From: Curvibacter soli
Lineage (GTDB): Bacteria > Pseudomonadota > Gammaproteobacteria > Burkholderiales > Burkholderiaceae_C
Assembly (NCBI RefSeq): GCF_029211125.1
Contig: NZ_JARGEN010000024.1
Span: 1-42,648, forward strand
DNA: 42,648 bases
Direction of reading: 5' to 3'
Shown in pieces: positions 42,190 to 42,648 of this stretch (positions are counted from its first letter, which is position 1; the number at the start of each line of letters is the position of its first letter). Made by a program: the position numbers and the translations under genes. A model generated the notes under the pieces. It was not told where the DNA came from. It made no database searches and was given only the letters and a program-made list of their open reading frames with translations.

Positions 42190-42330
42190 TGACATCCTCC
42201 CCGGCATGAATGCCGGAGCTTCCTACGGCGCTCAGGCGCGGCATGGAGCCGCCCCTGAGTCGCTTCGGTGGGTTCCTGCTGCTGGCGACCCTACTGCATC
42301 GCTCACTTCACAGGCGAACCGGGCGTGTCC
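42190..42330 (-). ncRNA. Putative omega RNA (reRNA) of TnpB
   Basis: TnpB guide RNAs start within the 3' part of tnpB and run through the element's right end, with the guide reading into flanking DNA. The hairpin-rich region at 42190-42330 on the minus strand has that position, including the terminal stem-loop at 42201-42216. Start and end are estimates from the family rule; no RNA evidence is available. Confidence 0.4.
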
Positions 42331-42648
42331 CGCCCTTAGTACATTGAGCGCGCCGACCACATCGGCGTTTGCCTCGAAGCCGCACGCGACGCACAGGAAT
42401 TGCGCCTGCGTCTGGCGGTTGTCCGCCGACACATGGCCGCAGCACGGACAGGTACGACTCGTGTTCTGCGGCGGCACGGCGATGAGCCAGCCGCCATTCC
42501 ATCCCAGCTTGTAGTCCAGTTGGCGGCGGAACTCGAACCAGCCTTGATCGAGGATGGATTTGTTCAGGCCCGACTTGGCCCTAACATTTTTACCCGGCTG
42601 CTCTGCCGTGCCTGCCGCTGACCTGGACATATTCCGCACCTGCAAGTC
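42232..42648 (-). CDS. tnpB: RNA-guided endonuclease TnpB, C-terminal part (cut by window edge)
   Basis: The frame is open to the right edge and ends at 42232. The visible 139 residues include VRAKSGLNKSILDQGWFEFRR, LDYKLGWNGGWLIAVPPQNT, the zinc finger CPCCGH to CVACGF, and the RuvC-III aspartate in NADVVGALNVL. These are the C-terminal parts of TnpB of IS200/IS605 elements, which cuts donor or target DNA using an RNA guide. RuvC-I and RuvC-II lie outside. The tail VGSPAAGTHRSD is like other proteobacterial TnpB ends. It appears intact as far as visible. Confidence 0.92.
   Translation of the reverse strand, partial: DLQVRNMSRSAAGTAEQPGKNVRAKSGLNKSILDQGWFEFRRQLDYKLGWNGGWLIAVPPQNTSRTCPCCGHVSADNRQTQAQFLCVACGFEANADVVGALNVLRAGHARFACEVSDAVGSPAAGTHRSDSGAAPCRA

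Larger units (their letters stand above)
42189..42648 (-). mobile_element. IS200/IS605-family element, right-end portion (continues beyond window)
   Basis: The 3' end of tnpB is followed by the standard right end: an imperfect hairpin (CCGGCAT 42201-42207, ATGCCGG 42210-42216) and, on the minus strand, GGAGGATGTCAA, which closely matches the ends of common proteobacterial members. These elements insert without target duplication, so the exact boundary (about 42189) is estimated. It may be an IS605 or a tnpB-only (IS1341) type; any tnpA would be outside. Confidence 0.75.

Noticed and set aside
1-42648. CRISPR arrays, tRNA or rRNA genes
   Set aside because: No evenly spaced direct repeats with unique spacers, no cloverleaf-like sequence and no rRNA segments were noticed. 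The four MITE copies are far apart and are transposons, not array repeats.

Overview
The window is GC-rich (roughly 70%), densely coded DNA from a betaproteobacterium, most likely a Comamonadaceae member (Acidovorax, Alicycliphilus or Diaphorobacter type). The evidence is the gene order tsaB-rimI-udg, sua5-purK-purE, purC-fba, pyk and pgk, def-LysM-dprA and yajC-secD-secF, plus short palindromic repeats of a kind I associate with that family. No rRNA, tRNA or CRISPR array was seen.

Layout. 1-3625: a minus-strand group (udg fragment, rimI, tsaB), a decayed EamA-type exporter gene and a divergent dacB. 3960-6133: two convergent GDSL/SGNH lipoproteins, one with intact catalytic residues and one that has lost them. 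6182-12000: tRNA t6A synthesis (Sua5), purine synthesis (purK, purE, purC), a CnoX-type chaperedoxin and class II aldolase. 12048-15773: a QseC/PmrB-like two-component system next to two PAP2 phosphatases, the first broken by a small mobile element. 15784-20197: pyruvate kinase, a fatty-acid desaturase and phosphoglycerate kinase. 20269-25960: azlCD, fmt, a BamE-like lipoprotein, def, a LysM protein and dprA. 26214-32057: a DUF1631 protein and the SecDF-YajC complex. 32223-42125: a C-P lyase phosphonate cluster (phnGHIJKLM, divergent phnF and a DUF1045 2H phosphoesterase, then phnE-phnE-phnN). 42189-42648: the 3' end of an IS200/IS605-type element with tnpB.

The most striking feature is a family of tiny non-autonomous transposable elements (MITEs). 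Four copies lie at 172-406, 3664-3898, 14214-14447 and 25976-26093. Each has 17-bp terminal inverted repeats beginning CCTGGAAACGG and each is flanked by its own 5-bp target duplication (TTCAT, ATGAT, TTTAC, TTGAA). Three are about 235 bp and one is a 118-bp internal-deletion form. Element plus target duplication is 240 or 123 bp, both multiples of three, and one frame is open across the whole element. The copy in the PAP2 gene has lost one base, which joins that open frame to the rest of the phosphatase.

The phosphonate genes form translationally coupled operons with 4-base ATGA overlaps, controlled by a GntR-type PhnF over an apparent palindromic operator. No PhnP is present in the window. 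The DUF1045 2H phosphoesterase sits where that cyclic phosphodiesterase activity is needed, between the C-P lyase and PhnN. phnC and phnD are not in the window, and the TnpB element lies at exactly the point where they would be expected.
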